From the NCBI GenBank assembly GCA_029448655.1, contig JACCLO010000001.1, positions 4,650,001-4,714,000 of the forward strand: a stretch of DNA of 64,000 bases, read 5' to 3'. Below, one piece after another: positions 1 to 14,000 of this stretch (position 1 is the first letter of the stretch; the number at the start of each line of letters is the position of its first letter). A program made the position numbers and the translations under genes. Origin of the DNA: Wolfiporia cocos. Its lineage: Eukaryota > Basidiomycota > Agaricomycetes > Polyporales > Phaeolaceae. The notes beneath the pieces are model-generated. The model was not told where the DNA came from and searched no databases. It worked only from the letters and a program-made list of their open reading frames with translations.

Positions 1-96
1 GGTAAGCCTATTCGTGACGTCGTTGGAATCGTATAACCCCCAGAAAACTCGTACCGCAACGGTCAATCTCTACATCTCTACATCTCTAAAGCAGTC

Positions 97-1430
97 ATGG
101 TTCACGAGCTACGCAAGCAGCCCCTACGGTCGGTTTACCTCGGCGCTCAGAAGGTTTATACAGAGATCGTGAGAGTACCGTCGTGGGTATTGTCGAACTT
201 GCCCAAGTCGAGACGCCCCAGACCGTCGTGGTCATTGCGGAAATGCGTCCAGGTCCCGAAGCTGCGCTTGTACTCGGAATTTGGACCCATCGCCGAAAAG
301 TAGGTAGTCACGATACTGTGGCTCGGGAGCTTTGAGATAATTGCTAATCATGTCTGTTTCGCAGAGCAGGTCCGGTCCACCGGTGGCCAACTCATCGTGC
401 GATCGTTGAAGGTCCCGGTGTAAAAGGGGTCTGGCTCAACCCGAACCCTTCGATTATTCACGGTGCCGTCAAGGAGTGGGCCGCGGCTGCGTCCGTCGAG
501 CAGACACGTATACCAGGCTATTGGATCGATAAGCCCGGGTCAGATACGCCTGCAGGAGAAGAACCCGCCTCAGACGAGAGAGTGATCTTGTACCTCCACG
601 GTGGAGGGTACATCAGTGCGTCAGCGCATCCCGACAACCTATGGGCCACAGTACCTCGCACCGTCCTTTCCGCTTGTCCTTCCTCGAACGCTAGACGGGC
701 CCTGGCGGTAGAATATCGACTCTGTGATATCGCGCCACAGTACACCAATCCGTTCCCTACTGCCCTTATCGACGCGATTGCGGGGTACAATTACCTCATA
801 AACGAAGTTGGCTTCAGCCCCGAACGCATAATTCTCCTTGGCGACTCAGCGGGAGGGAATCTCGCGCTTGCCCTGGCACGATACCTCGTCGAGAACGCTA
901 CGGCTCTGTCAAAGGATCTAAATTTCGGCGCAGACGGCACTCCGCCTGACTACGACATGATTCTGCTTTCACCGTGGAGCGACCTCGGGACGTCGCACGA
1001 GACGCCTGGGTCTGCGTCAATCGACTGCACGTACGAATATCTAGCGGATCTGCGTACCGGCGTATTCGCGCACGCACGGCGGGCATACTCTGCTTCACTC
1101 GGATTTTCTGCTACCGACACAAATGCGTACTTGTCGCCGGGGTCGGGGTCGGTCGACGCGGGCTTCAAAGGCTTCCCGCGCACCTTTGTCGAGCTTGGGG
1201 ATGCCGAGCGCTTTGTCGATATGTGTAGGACGCTACACGACAGGATGGTGCGTGATATGGGAGAGAGCAGGGTCGGTTATCACGAGGCGCCCGATGCTAT
1301 CCATGACCATCTGCTCTTCCCCTTCGAGGAGAAACAAACTAAGGAGGCCATGCAGAATCTCGATCGTTGGCTTGCAGATAGAATTGTAGGGATTACTGAT
1401 ACTGAGGATCAGAGTGCTCAGTCATCGTGA
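97..1430 (+). CDS. alpha/beta-hydrolase (HSL-type esterase/lipase)
   Basis: Two exons, 97-299 and 365-1430, give 422 aa. The GTAGGT donor and CGCAG acceptor join Lys to AlaGlyPro in frame. The product is a serine hydrolase of the hormone-sensitive-lipase/alpha-beta-hydrolase-3 type, expected to cleave acyl esters. HGGG at residues 146-149 is the oxyanion-hole motif. GDSAGG carries the nucleophile Ser229. Likely acid and base are Asp353 (FVDMC) and His381 (DAIHD). The N-terminal 45 residues are hydrophobic and basic, and could tether the protein to a membrane, as in fungal steryl-acetyl hydrolase relatives. The ATG at 97 is chosen because family-like sequence begins just after it; a further upstream exon outside the window cannot be excluded. 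The substrate cannot be told from sequence. Confidence 0.88.
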
Positions 1431-2176
1431 CACGCCCACTTCAGTCTCAAATATAGTGCAGTTCGATAGCAAGGTGTAACGTCGCATACTGAGAAGCTCT
1501 GTATCAGCAATCCATGGATACCACGCCAGAACCGGGCAACAATTATACTGTGCTAAGGCGGAGTTGGCAAAATATGAGTTGGATGAGGCCTCAAGGCCTC
1601 GGCGCCAGCAGCTGCACAGATTCTTTCATTGAAGGATGATCCACGCGTGTAAATGAAGCTAGGCCGACAAGCAAACCCGATGGCTACTGACACTCTAGCT
1701 CTGGACACTGGATCTGGTAGCCGCGTTACCTCTCAGATTCTGATGGCTAGGGTTGGGGCCAAATACCGGAGACTCTATAACGAGTGGGTGCCTCGCGGGA
1801 ATAGCTGTATGCCTGCCCGGCTGATCCTGACAGTGTAAGATCCGATGGCAGTGACATTCGGTGCCCATGCAACCGACTGGTTGAATCGAGTGAGAGCGAT
1901 GAGCTTGGTGTGTGTTGTAGTTTCCTCGCTGAGATTCTACGGGCACGGGGGACAACCACGGTCGGTCGCGAGTCGGCTAAGACGCAGAGAACACATCTAT
2001 GTTATCAGATCCAATTCTGAGCGCATCTAGGTAATTATATGATCTAGTCCTGCGGAGCGGCATTGACCTGAGCATGTAAGATGCTGAGGTGAAAGAGGGA
2101 TTAGAACAATACAATGTATGTTTACATATCATGTATAGCTACAGTGCTCGGCTGATAGTTAAGATATTCTGTCAAC
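1431..2176. other. intergenic, no gene seen
   Basis: This gap lies downstream of both the hydrolase (+) and APC1 (-). Only short open frames without coding character or splice continuity are present. It presumably holds the two 3' untranslated regions. Confidence 0.6.
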
Positions 2177-5100
2177 TCAAGAAGCGTTCCATGCAGAAAT
2201 TATCTCGTCCAGCGATTTCACAGACCATCCTGAACCAAGCGCCGTGCACATCTGTGTCCCTGTGGCGTGCAAGACAGCTTTAATGCCTTGGTCCAACATG
2301 GCGGCATCCGACGTCCCCTCTGGCGGCGATCCACCTAGGCACCGCTCGTGGGCACGTTGCGCGAGTGCTTTGAGAGCAACCAGTAGACTTGCCACAGGCA
2401 CGCTGTTACGCTGCAAATACCACGAGAGGTCGCGGTACGCCTTCCACTCCTCCGACCCGGGTGGATAGACAGGAATGGACTGCCCGTTAGCGTAGCGTGA
2501 CAGTATAGGCAGGAACGCTGCGCTTGCCCGAATGACCTCGAGCTGACGATCGAGCGCAAGCAGAGACCCCGACAGAGTGTTCTCCCGGATGAGGGGAGGA
2601 CGAGGATTGTTCTCGGACCGGCCGCTGAACCGGCGATCGTATATTTTGTTGTAGAAGTCTGAGGCGAAGCGGAGATCTTGAGCGCGCAAATTAAAATACT
2701 GTGAGTCCGTGGACATGGTACGGAAGCGGTATAGGGTCAAGTGGGATTGAATAGTTTGAGATTTATCTTGAAGGATGCTATCGAACAGACTGGCGTGGCA
2801 ATATGCATGCAGAAGCCTTTCCTCTGGTGTATCCCCATCTTCACGACAGAACCGATCCGCGAAAGCAAGGAACAGGACATCGTTCGAGAACGACGATATA
2901 AAGTGATGGAGGTCACTTGCGGGATGGGTCTTGATGTCTTTCAGCTGCGGGAAGTCCAAGGTAGCGGCATCTCCCGTTGCAGAACCTGATCGGACGAAGA
3001 GGCTACGACTGCCTTTGGGATCTTCTCTGTAGCTGAGGAAAGCTGTACGACGTTTGACGAAGAGCGTTTGGCTGCGCAGGAGAGAGTCCTTATGTCGGGC
3101 AATGTTTGCGATGTCCAAGTAAAATGGCCAATAGCGAGGCGTGTCCACGCGGATAGATAGCAACTTGTCGAGATCGGGTATCAAAGTCGGGGATATCAGC
3201 TGGTTTGTACCGACGTTGCTACCTTCTTTGACCTTGATCTTGACGGGCAGATATACGACCTCCTTGGTGTCCACATCACGAGCAATCAAGCATCTCGGCT
3301 CCACGGCGAGAACCCATAGATGCCGGAATGCTTGCAAGTAACTTTTATTGTCTGAAGAGACGTGAACGAACTTGGGGAAGAATGCAGCAACCATGCAGGC
3401 GATGGCAGCATCAGATGTCCCTAGCGTGAAGCGTCCGCCACCTAGGAACAGCAATCCGAGCGACATATGTGTCGCTAGATGCGTCCCGTAGCGAATGGGC
3501 TGGTTGTACATCCCATATGCATAACGTAACCTGCGCAAGCAGTTAATCTCGCCGGTCCCAGCCATCACCATATTGAGCGCAATTGAAATCAGGTTCAGAC
3601 CATCGCGAATCGCCGCGCGCTTTATCCTGACATCAAAAGCAGGGCCTACCAGCGATGATCCGTCAGTTCATTGTGAAAAAGATCATAAGTTAAGCCTACC
3701 ATTGGCATATGCCACCTGACTGAACATATCATAATGTTGGATTATCAACAAGTAGGCTTCCTCTCTAGCAGTGCCAGCAAATTTGAGAGCCATCGCGAAC
3801 AAAAGACCCGAGAGGATGTTATAGTACGCCAGGTCGAACGCATCATCTTCGGTCTTGCCACCCAGTTTCGACGTGACTGCTGCTAGAATGCCTGGCGGCA
3901 GCTGAGACACGAGCCAGTCCCTAGTCGGAGCGATCGAGTCCCACATGATAAGAGCCCTAGAAATGGCCCGCAGCATCAAGAACTGGGGTTGAACACCGTT
4001 CAGACCAAGTACAGTGTCCGGGATAGCCAAAATATCAGCAACGTCCTGTCGGTTTGTCCGAAGATACATCAGGCCTAAAGTGACTGTCGCCGCAGGCGAT
4101 GTCAAGTTAAGGTCAAAGGAAGGCCTTGTGAGCTTCTCGGTTCCCTGGGAATGCCCTTCGCCATGTATCAATATGCGTAGGCGCGACAAGAACGCTAAGT
4201 CGGCTGGGATGGAGGATCCCTTCCCAAGCATTACCATACCACACGCAAGAGCTGCTGATAGGGTATATGCCTCGCGATATTCGTTGCTGAGGTCTGGTTG
4301 ATAGAGATCTTTACGACTGATCTGGCTCAGACACACTTCGGCCATACGTCTGTTCTTCGTGCCCATGTATAATAGGCCGATGCCCATCAAACCGGCTGCC
4401 TGGGTGATTAGAGGTACGTTCAGGTCCACATTGGGAGTAGGCAAGAGTGCGGGCGTATGCACCGCAAGCAGCTTCGTAACATGACGATTCCCCGTCCCGG
4501 CGTTAGCGGCAGATAGGCCAAGAAGCACCCCAATGGAAGTCATGTCATGCTTGGGAGTAAGGTAGCCGAAGGTGTGCCATGTCAACATTTCCCGAAGGTG
4601 ACCGGTGAGCCCCAGAGCGTACAGGAATCCGGCGTGCTCTGGAGTCAGTTCAGATGGTCTATTGAACTTGATCCAGGTGCTCTCAACCGCATTGGACTGA
4701 GAGGAGATGCGCAAACCAGCGGCAACGCCATTGTGAAATTCGCCCCAGCTAATACATTCCAATGGAATCTTGCCAGGCTCCGGTGTAATTACGTTGTTCA
4801 TCGGCTGAAGGCGGACAGCGAACTCAATTTTTGGAATTGCGAATGCTTCACGGGTCACAGTTGGCACAGAGCCAAAAGTGAATAGCGCCCGGCCCAGTGG
4901 TAGTGCTAGGGTTCGCTCTGCTAGTCGTATGACCTGATGTTGATGTTCCTTTGCCTGATCGTGGTCACTATAGGCAGAATGTGAGTCGTTAGCTTCTCTT
5001 TATAATGCGTCGAAAGCAAACCTTAGTTCTGGTCTATCGATTGCTTTGATTGTAGGAACATTTGATGAGCAAAGCATGCGTGCTACCTCTTCCAACCGCC

Positions 5101-8100
5101 GGTCTTGGCCAAATCGAATTTGTGTGAAGTCATCCAAATCTAGTTCTACGCCAGATACGACATTCAATTCGCCAGTAATAGCCCTGCGGGTGCTGTAGAT
5201 ATGTTCTCGTATCGATTTTCGCGGACCTGAAGGCAACTGATAATGCACCTGAGCTCCCTGCTATGCACAATTATCAGAGACTTACTATGAAGTCCTTTAC
5301 TGGACGGTACCCTCGGCTTTGAGTGGTCTCTGAGTACGGGCTCAAGACCTCTGCAAGATCATGACGGCCAATTAAGTGGTATGCATTGACAGACCAGGTA
5401 CCACTTGGCGATAGCTGGCACGTCCGACATGCCTCTCGCAAAGGGGCGGCGATACCCAGCGGCAACCAACGCAGCACTTCGGAACCGATCTGCGTCTTCA
5501 CCATCACTTGTAATGCATCCTCAGCGCGCTTACGGCAGTCAGTGACGGTGTTATCTGCCAGCGCCGCATATACATCGGAAAGCTGCCGCAAGTACATGAG
5601 TGGCTCAGCGTGCCCGTATGCGAATGACGCGCCGATTTTGAAACTCTGCGCAATCTTAGAGCTCTCGATCAGGGGGACATTCCACTCGGGGTTGTTGATG
5701 CGACCGTACAGGATAGCGGAAACGTCGGGCGGCCATACAGGGATGCGCTCATCTGCATGTTGCAGGACTGAACATGTATCATCTTAACAGAGGATCATGA
5801 TTTCGATGAGCTCACGTACCGGCTTCTGACGGAGAGGGCCAATGTTCTAGAGCATCGGGACACAGACGCTTCCAGTAATCTGCCCATTCTGGACGAACAA
5901 GAACGGCTATCCTGCAAATAACTGGCACAAGTTGCAACAAGTCGCGATAGCGGTGGATCATCAGTCGAAGATCTTCCCCTATGTAGTGTAGTCCGAGAAG
6001 AATTGGCGCAAGGAGACTGTGCGGCCTACCGACAAGGCCTCTTGCTGTGCTAGCGGGAGGCGGCGGCGGAGGTAATTTCAGCTTTCTGAGCACAGGATCC
6101 TCGCGGAAACGGAGGGAAGAAGTAGTCCTCGAGATCGACTGCCAGGCTTCAGCGTTCGTGGTACTAGGCGAGTCCTGTTGAATAGCGAAAGCTTCGTAGA
6201 AGGCCGCAGTGAAAGCGGTAAAAGCGGAACTCTCTGACAAATCAAGACCGTACATCGACCAGAGGCGCAAGAATCGACTGTGAAACACGTAGAAATGCTC
6301 CGAGGGCATGATCAAAGCTAGCATTAGGAGACATTGGCGAGTAAGGTGGTCCTTGGGCATCAAGTCCATCGTGACGCGAGCTTGCGTTCGATCCGCGAAA
6401 ACTATGGTCGCTGTAGAGTCTACCGCAGCCAATACAGAGATTGCCATGTTGACAACAGGAATCCTCTCTGGTAGTGTTGGAGTGGGAAAATCGACATCCA
6501 GCACTGTGGGATCACTAGGAGGAGGAGGTGGACGGACAAACAGGATTGGCAATTCTCGGAGACCGTGAATCAATAGCGAAATTGTGCCATCTGTTTTGAT
6601 AAGGAGAAGATCGCGCATCAAGTCGCGAGTTGCACGGATAGATGTCACGCAGACGGCGTTGGTGCGAGCCTCGAGTCTTGCCGTCATCACATCAGCATGC
6701 TTGACGATGCGATAAATTAGCAAAGACCGCGTTGCAATCAAGCATACTCCCAGTAAGGAGCGATTTTCTCGACCGTCCCACCGCTGGTCGAACAATCCAA
6801 CTGAGATGGACTGGAGAGCTGCTGCGCTGAAGGAGATTGATATCAGATCTATGCATAACTACCCAAGCAATAATCGCCTACTCTTCATCGGATATCTTCT
6901 CACTACACAATCTCTCCATCCAGTACGCAGCTTGCATTCTCCCACTATCCACGGGATCTATCATGATATCGTTCTCCAATTTTGTGCTCGCCATCAGCCT
7001 CTCTGCATGGGTGCTTGCCTCCGCTCTAGGCAGAGAGTCGCGGCCACGAACATGTGTGGATCGCTGGGGCTCGGTAGACGTGACATCGCTCAGCATAGCA
7101 GCGTTTGGGGTTGAGCTAGGCATACTGGGAGCACCAGCGGGAGGGAAGTCCCCGGCTTGCGCCGCACGGACGGGCACCTCTGACTGACTCATTGCTAGAT
7201 TAGCAGGTCTTCGCAAAAGAGGACTACCGGTGAGGGATACACGTTTAGCTGCGAGAGAAGCGGGAGCGGGATGTGGGTGATCAGATGCACTCCGTATGTC
7301 CTTGGGCCCGATGAATGCATATCTCCAAACGGAGAGAGTCTTTTGTTCGGTGTTAACGGTCACGACAATGTCATCAGTCGAATCTGGCGACCGCTGCGAC
7401 ACCCACACGATGAATTCTTCTGCAGGGACGGAGGTTAAAAGCCTGCCCGACTCATCGTCTTCGATAGACGGTGGCATTTGGTGAAATCCGCCCTTGAGCT
7501 TGTCTGTTAAACCTACTGCAGAGGGCTCGGCGAAAGGGTTAAGAAATGTGAAGAGGGTTGGCAGGGCAGCGTCACCGGTAACCCTCGCTTCCTCGAGCTC
7601 AGTCGGGTCGAGAATGCGCTGAATCATGACTCCATGGGGATACATAGGCCAAGACCTGCGTACAATAAACGGCAGGTGAAATGTGTAGTCGATCCCATTG
7701 AGAAGATAGACTTTGCCTATACTCCGCAGAAAGATGAAGATCGCACGCACGCGAGTTGCAGGTTCCTGATCGCGCTTCTGCTCCTGCTGAGCACTAGCGA
7801 ATGGTCCAAATGTCTGCCGACTGGACGAATCCGCCACAGGAGTGGATTTCTCGTGGTATTCGTAGGTGTAGTGTGCTGGACGCAACGATGATGCCGAAGT
7901 GATTGCACTTGGCTGATCAAACCAGCCGATGCAGGCCCATTGCACAGGCTGTCCACCCTCCTTAAAGCCCCATTTCTTCCGCATGACCCCGCCGACCGTG
8001 TATACCACGTTGTAGGTATTCCAGCTGAGTTCCTCCTCGCCATTAATGTCATTACTCAACAGGGTTTTCGGGCCAGATGACTCGTCAGTAATCGCATAGC

Positions 8101-8290
8101 GCACAGTGTTAATGAATGATGAAGAGCTCCCACGGCTTCCTCTGAGTGTAGCGCGGATGGATTTTAGTAGATCAGATTCATGCTCGTCTTCCTGAGCGGT
8201 CTCCTTCGCTGTAGTAGCTCGAAGATAGTGGTGTGCCGAGGAGCTGACATGCGAGTTCAAGGATACAAGCACCGGCAGAGCATGCTCCAT
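2177..8290 (-). CDS. APC1: anaphase-promoting complex subunit 1
   Basis: This encodes the largest scaffold of the APC/C ubiquitin ligase, which drives the metaphase-anaphase transition and mitotic exit. Six exons on the minus strand (8290-6882, 6826-5820, 5782-5286, 5248-5022, 4967-3700, 3645-2177) total 5877 nt, or 1958 aa, and all phases agree. Exon 1 holds the N-terminal beta-propeller-like region (SWNTYNVVYTVGG). Exons 4-5 join as PELSDHDQAKEHQ followed by LAERTLALPLGRALFTFG, a signature of the Apc1 middle domain. Exons 5-6 carry the proteasome/cyclosome-type helical repeats (GIGLLYMGTKNRRMAEV, LGLMYLRTNRQDVADIL, SLGLLFLGGGRFTLG). The exon 4-5 intron starts GTTTGC, a less usual donor, has a good branch site (CTAAC), and removes an in-frame TAA. 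The gene is divergent with CCT6, 379 bp apart. Confidence 0.93.
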
Positions 8291-8669
8291 GGTATTCAGT
8301 CGCGACTGTAGAATTATGCAAGCAGATCAAGCATTTCGGTACCTATGACCAATGCTAGGCCACATACCGTCGTCCGTGCGCGCGCGGCGCAGTCAGTCAA
8401 CAATTCGTACGGAGAGTACACTGGCTTCTATTTGTATTATTGAGCTTGAAGAAATCCTTCCTATACGAGCCTTAGGGGTCCGAGCAAGCGAGAGTGATGG
8501 CGGGCGGGTGGCTGAAGCCTTTAGTCGACGCGAGTCGCGAGTCCGCGACGCGTCTTGAGCGCGTCACGCGTGACCAAGGCTAAAATGGGTGAACGCTGAT
8601 TACGTAAACACATCGCACATTCACTTGTTCCAAAGTGTCAGGCCAGTTGTACGCGATTCGAAAAGTGCA
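8291..8669. promoter_or_regulatory. divergent APC1/CCT6 promoter with paired ACGCGT sites
   Basis: This is the 379-bp gap between the start codons of APC1 (-) and CCT6 (+). It contains two exact ACGCGT hexamers, at 8548-8553 and 8566-8571, 18 bp apart start to start, within a CpG-rich stretch. In yeasts ACGCGT is the MluI cell-cycle box bound by MBF (Mbp1/Swi6-type factors). Its use here is inferred from sequence alone. Confidence 0.5.
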
Positions 8670-10772
8670 ATGTCGTCCAGTATCGAGCTCATCAATCCAA
8701 AGGCGGAGAGCGTGCGCCGTGCAGCCGCATTGCAGGTGTGTATCAAGCATTCCTCCCAAGGACTCAACTCAGTTTCGTAGGTCAACACGACCGGCGCGAT
8801 GGGTCTTGCGAACGTGGTGAAAGGGAACCTTGGTGCGCACATCCGGGCTTCATGATGGGAATAATAAATCGCTGAGTATATCATAAAGGTCCCCGAGGGA
8901 CCCTCAAGATGCTTGTAGACGGCGCAGGTCAAATTAAGATGACCAAGGATGGCAAGGTGTTGCTCTCCGAAATGCAGATTCAAAACCCCACCGCGGCCAT
9001 GATTGCGCGGACTGCTGTCGCTCAAGATGACCAAGTCGGCGATGGAACAACTTCCGTGGTATTGCTGGTAGGAGAGCTGCTGAAGCAGGCGGATCGGTAT
9101 ATCTCAGAGGGAGTGCATCCAACTGTGATCGCGCAAGGATTTGATCTTGCGAAGAAGGAGGCACTGGCCGTATGTCTATCCTTCACATACTTCCTTGAAT
9201 GCTGAAATGCGAGCTGCTACTTGTCAGTTCCTGGATTCATTCAAACGCCCCTCAAATCTCGATCGCGCAACGCTCATCAATGTAGCATACACGTCTCTTG
9301 CTACAAAGCTGCATTCTGCTCTTGCAAAGCAACTCGCCGCAGACGTTGTTGACGCTGTACTGACCATCCGACCCCCGCCACCCACAGAAAGTGAGAAACA
9401 CGTCTAGTCTGACCGTTCAGCTTCTAATGAGAGGAGTTAGACTCCCCCGCTCAGTTCCGTGAACCCATCGATTTGCACATGATCGAGATCATGAAGATGC
9501 AGCACCGTACCGCGTCAGAGACGCAACTTGTCCGCGGGCTCGTCTTGGACCACGGCGCAAGACATCCTGACATGCCAAAACGCGTCGAGAACGCGTTTAT
9601 CCTCACTCTTAACGTCAGTCTAGAATATGAGAAGACGTACGTGTCGTGACTTATCATTCTCTATGCGTGTTCGCTGAGAACTGTCACGTCCAAAACACTA
9701 GTGAAGTGAACTCTGGTTTCTTCTACTCGTCCGCGGAGCAACGTGAGAAGCTTGTCGAGTCTGAGCGGCGTTTTACAGATGCGAAGTGCCGGAAGATCGT
9801 CGAGCTGAAGAACCTAGTGTGCGACCAGGCGGTCGACGGGACAGAAAAGAAGAAGAATTTTGTCGTCATCAACCAAAAGGGTATTGACCCTCTCAGTCTG
9901 GATATCTTTGCTAAGAACGGCATCCTCGCCCTCCGTCGCGCGAAGCGGCGCAATATGGAGCGGTGCGTACCTGATTAAGCCTCTGGAAATGGTACACATT
10001 TACTCAACAGGAAAACTCCCGGCCAGACTGCAGCTCGTCTGCGGCGGTGTCGCGCAAAACTCCGTGGACGACCTCACGCCAGATGTCCTTGGATGGGCAG
10101 GACTTGTCTATGAGCACACGCTTGGCGAGGAGAAATTCACTTTCGTAGAGGACGTCAAGGATCCCAAGAGTGTCACTCTTCTCATCAAGGGCCCAAACTC
10201 CCACACGATTCAGCAAACCCAAGATGCACTCCGTGATGGTCTCCGTGCCGTGAAGAACGCGCTCGAGGACGAGGCGCTTGTTCCTGGCGCGGGCGCGTTC
10301 GAAGTCGCTTGCGCGGCACACCTCACGGGCCCTGTCAAAAGGAATGCGAGAGGGCGCGCAAAAATGGGCGTGCAAGCGTTTGCGGAGGCATTGCTCGTGA
10401 TTCCGAAGAAGCTAGCTGCCAATGGCGGATTTGACGTTCAAGATGTCGTTGTAGCGCTACAGGTAGGCGATATTGCGTGATCGTGCTCCTTTGTCGCTGA
10501 CTCGCCCTTTTAAACAGGAGGAGCAAGCTGAGGGCAACGTCGTTGGAATCGATCTGCAATCAGGTGAACCGTTTGATCCGACAGTAGAAGGAATATGGGA
10601 CAACTACCGCGTGAAGCGCCAGATGCTGCACTCCTGGTGAGAGCGTTCCACGATCTTGTGAGATCGTTGCGCTGATCCTATTCTCAGTTCTGTGATCGCG
10701 GTCAATTTGCTGTCGACAGATGAGATCCTTCGCGCAGGTCGGAGCTCATTGAAGCCAGAAGGACAGCAGTAG
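8670..10772 (+). CDS. CCT6: T-complex chaperonin subunit zeta
   Basis: This is one of eight subunits of the cytosolic TRiC/CCT chaperonin, which folds actin, tubulin and other clients with ATP. Nine exons (8670-8735, 8781-8832, 8889-9169, 9228-9390, 9441-9636, 9702-9962, 10027-10462, 10518-10636, 10688-10772) give 552 aa, the usual length. ATP-site motifs are [14 protein letters not shown] and the group II motif [15 protein letters not shown], with [11 protein letters not shown] in the returning equatorial domain. The N-terminus ([18 protein letters not shown]) and the text between motifs match the zeta subunit rather than the other seven paralogues. Short exons of 66 and 52 nt at the 5' end are typical of mushroom genes. 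The gene is convergent with SET9, with 250 bp between stop codons. Confidence 0.95.
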
Positions 10773-11021
10773 AATACAAGTGGGATGTATTACTAACTTC
10801 GTACTACCTAATGCTGATCGTACCATGGGTATCCGACATCGTGTCGAGTGTTCGGCCATTACAGGAGTGTCCCACAGGGTAACGTAGCAGGTAGAATACA
10901 GACTCAGTACTAGGAGCAAGAAGTAGGATATGGTTCTGTACAATAAGGAACAATAAGGACATGCGACAGGTCCTCAGCACGATCGTACCGTTCGTCAAGT
11001 TAGAACATTGTTGATCAATAG

Positions 11022-14000
11022 TTAATAATCCGAATCAGACGCAGTGTCCCATCGAGGGCGCATGAACTTTACGGGAGAAGTGGGGAAGTTGGCGGCAAAG
11101 GAGAAGGGAACGTTCTTTGGGAGTAGGACCGTATTCTTCCACTTCATACCTGGAGACATGTTGGAAGAGGAAACTGCTGAGCGATGAGAGACAGGACGTG
11201 AGACGGATAGATCAGAAAGAGTAGAGGGAGTTCCATTGACCAGCCGTTCAACCACTTTTTCTGAATCATGGGTGGAACTGCGGGACTCAAAGGAGGCTTG
11301 TCGATGAACTGCACTACTGGTGGTGGCTCCCGTCGGGTAACCCTCTTCCTGCTCCTCCTCCTCCGACGACGTGTAGTAGTCTTCGCAGTCAGAGAAGTCC
11401 TCGGCAGAATCGCCTTGTTCCGGTGTAGGCTGTGGCGTGATTTCCTGGAAGGGAGGAGATGCGCGTAATTTCGATGGTTGAGGCGCCCAGCGACGCCTAG
11501 CAAGATTCACAGGAGAGGGTTTGAATGTCAGTTTGCCGACATATGAAGGGGCGGAGACAACTGGACGAGAATATGATACGGACGTGGTAGGGTCCTCAAC
11601 CTCCTCGTCCACATCAGCACTTTCGACTCCCGATAGGTCCGCGTTGTCTTCAGGGGTTACAGGAAGGTCAGTGTCATCATCCGTCGGCGTTGAACGTGCT
11701 GCGTCGGGGTATTCTGAGCCTCTGGAAGAGTCGTCAGCTAAGGCAGCTCCCCAATTGCGACGTGCAAATGTCATGGGGTTCGGCGCACGAAGGAGACCAG
11801 CACCAAGCTTGCCACCCATCAAGATAGGTCGCCTAAATGAGATGGAGCCCTCGTCGTCTGTGTTTTCGCTTTCATCTTCATAATCCCCATAGCCTCCTTC
11901 CTCGTACGCAATATCAGCATCATTCCTGGCCTCCTCGTTGTCTTCCAGCTCAGCCTGCAGTCCTGTGAGCCCATCTGTTCGAGATCTCTTTGCAGATGGC
12001 TCATGCTGCCCATCATCGTCGATATGATGCTTTGAGGCGCTTCCCAGTTCCCTGGAAGTCGAGTCGATGGCTTCCGAAGCCATTTGACTTCCCACGTCCT
12101 CGTTGCCACCAGCATTGCCCTCGGGCTTCGCCTTCGGGATGCGCGCGTTGTTCATGGATGGACGCTTGGCACGCGCGCGCCTTGCGGGAGAGGAACTGAA
12201 GCTCTTGCGCGGTGATTTCACGTTCGCGTTGAATTTTCTGCCAAATCGGCCATTTGAGTCTCGGGGCTGCGCTGCGACGGCGAGGGATTTTGGAGTAAGC
12301 AGCTTCGGGCCTGGTCCTACAATTTCTGCTGGTTTCTTCTCGGGTGTGGATAAGGGGCTAGCATCTGTATCCGCACTAGAGAAAGATGGGGCCGTTGCTG
12401 CCGATACGGGCGTCTCTGTCTGCGTGGCCAATCGTGACCTTGACCGCGACGACCTCATTGGTGGCTCGCTATCGCGCAGCTTCTGGCTTGGAACGCGCGC
12501 CCGTTCGCTCCGGCGGTTGTCTGTCAGTCCCCTCGTAGTCGACTTCGGAGTCTTGACGGGAATGTTCAAGATCTCCTTCGCCTTCAGCGACATGCCAACC
12601 CTGTTTTTCGGCGGACGCCCGCGCGGACGACCCGTGCTGGATTTGGGCTTCTTGGCCGGAGGGGCCTCACTGATGTCTTCAATTTCTCTGCGCCGTTTGT
12701 ACGGCCGCTTAGGCGGAGCGTAGCCGTGCGCTGCAAATGCGAGCTTGCGCTCCAACGCTGCCAGCGCCGCCTGGGTGATCGGGGTGCTGTTCCTGTTCTC
12801 TCGGGGGGTAGGGAGCATGCCACTAGGTAAGCGCTCCGGCCACCTGAGATTGTATATTTCAAAATGGCGCATACACCTAGCGAGCGCGCGCGGCGTCAGC
12901 AACACGAGTCTAACGCATCAAGGCGCGACCTACCGAGGGCACTCGACCTCGAGGTTCTTGCGTGGGCGCCCGCGCTTGCCTGTACGTCCCAACGTGAGAC
13001 CCCAGACCGGCTTTCCCTCGACGTGAATGACAGGCAGCACATTCTTGCACGTAATACACGTCGGTAGCGGCTTGCCATCGACACCGCGCGGGCTCTCGTC
13101 TGGCTTCTTCACGGGGACATGCTGGTCCAAGAGTCCGTGGAATAATGCGCGTGGGCGCAGCGTACGAGCCTCGCGCTCCGGTTCGGGGTCGGGATCCTCC
13201 CTGCGCTTGACCTTGGAGTCTGTGCCATCCGAACTTGTGTCGACGGTGGAGTCGGTGTCTTTGTCACCAGCGCGTGTTCGCGCGCGCGATGCTGAGCGGA
13301 GGCTAGACGTTGCCGAAATTGAGCGATCAACGGTCAGGGGCGGTGACTCCTGCTGGCGGACGGGTTCGCGAACCGACTCCGCGCGCGGCATTCCTCCCCT
13401 GCCTCTACCGCCCCTACCTCTGCCTCGGCCCCGTCCGCGCCCTCGTCCTCGGCCCACAGATGCGCTGAAGTTTTCCGGCGGCTCTGATGCTGATGCTGCC
13501 GATGCAACTTCTTTGGCCTTCTGCGAACGGGTCGAGATCACCGAGCGGAAACGTATCGGCGTGGACTCCATACTCGCGCTTGGTAGCATCCCACTTAATG
13601 TCGGCGTTGACGCAGCCGAAACCGTGCTACCCGCGCGAGGTGGCCAATCGGAGAGCGAAGGCTCTGGGTCTGGAGTCATCAAGCCATTGCCCTTGGATGG
13701 CCCTGCAGCGGCGACGGCCAGCGGGATGGATGCACGCGAGCTTGCGAGTGACGTCAGATCCGAAGCGTTATCCGGTTCGACCTCCGCCTCGAGTTCGATC
13801 GCTTTCTCCTTCCCTTTCTCCTTGACGACCGCATATACGCCCCTGCGCGTGCTGCGCTCGTTCAGGTTGACTGTTTTCGTCTCGTCATCGTCCGAAACCT
13901 CGGACTCGCTTGATGACGCGTCGCGTTCCTGCTGAACCTCCGGAGGTGATCCCGGTCCAGAGTCGGACAGGTCGTCATCGGATGGCTGTAGAGCGTACCC

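Noticed and set aside
12103..12723. 206-codon open frame on the plus strand
   Set aside because: Antisense shadow of SET9 exon 7.
13027..13935. 302-codon open frame on the plus strand
   Set aside because: It is antisense to the GC-rich SET9 exon 6; the Ser/Arg-rich product is a codon-bias shadow.
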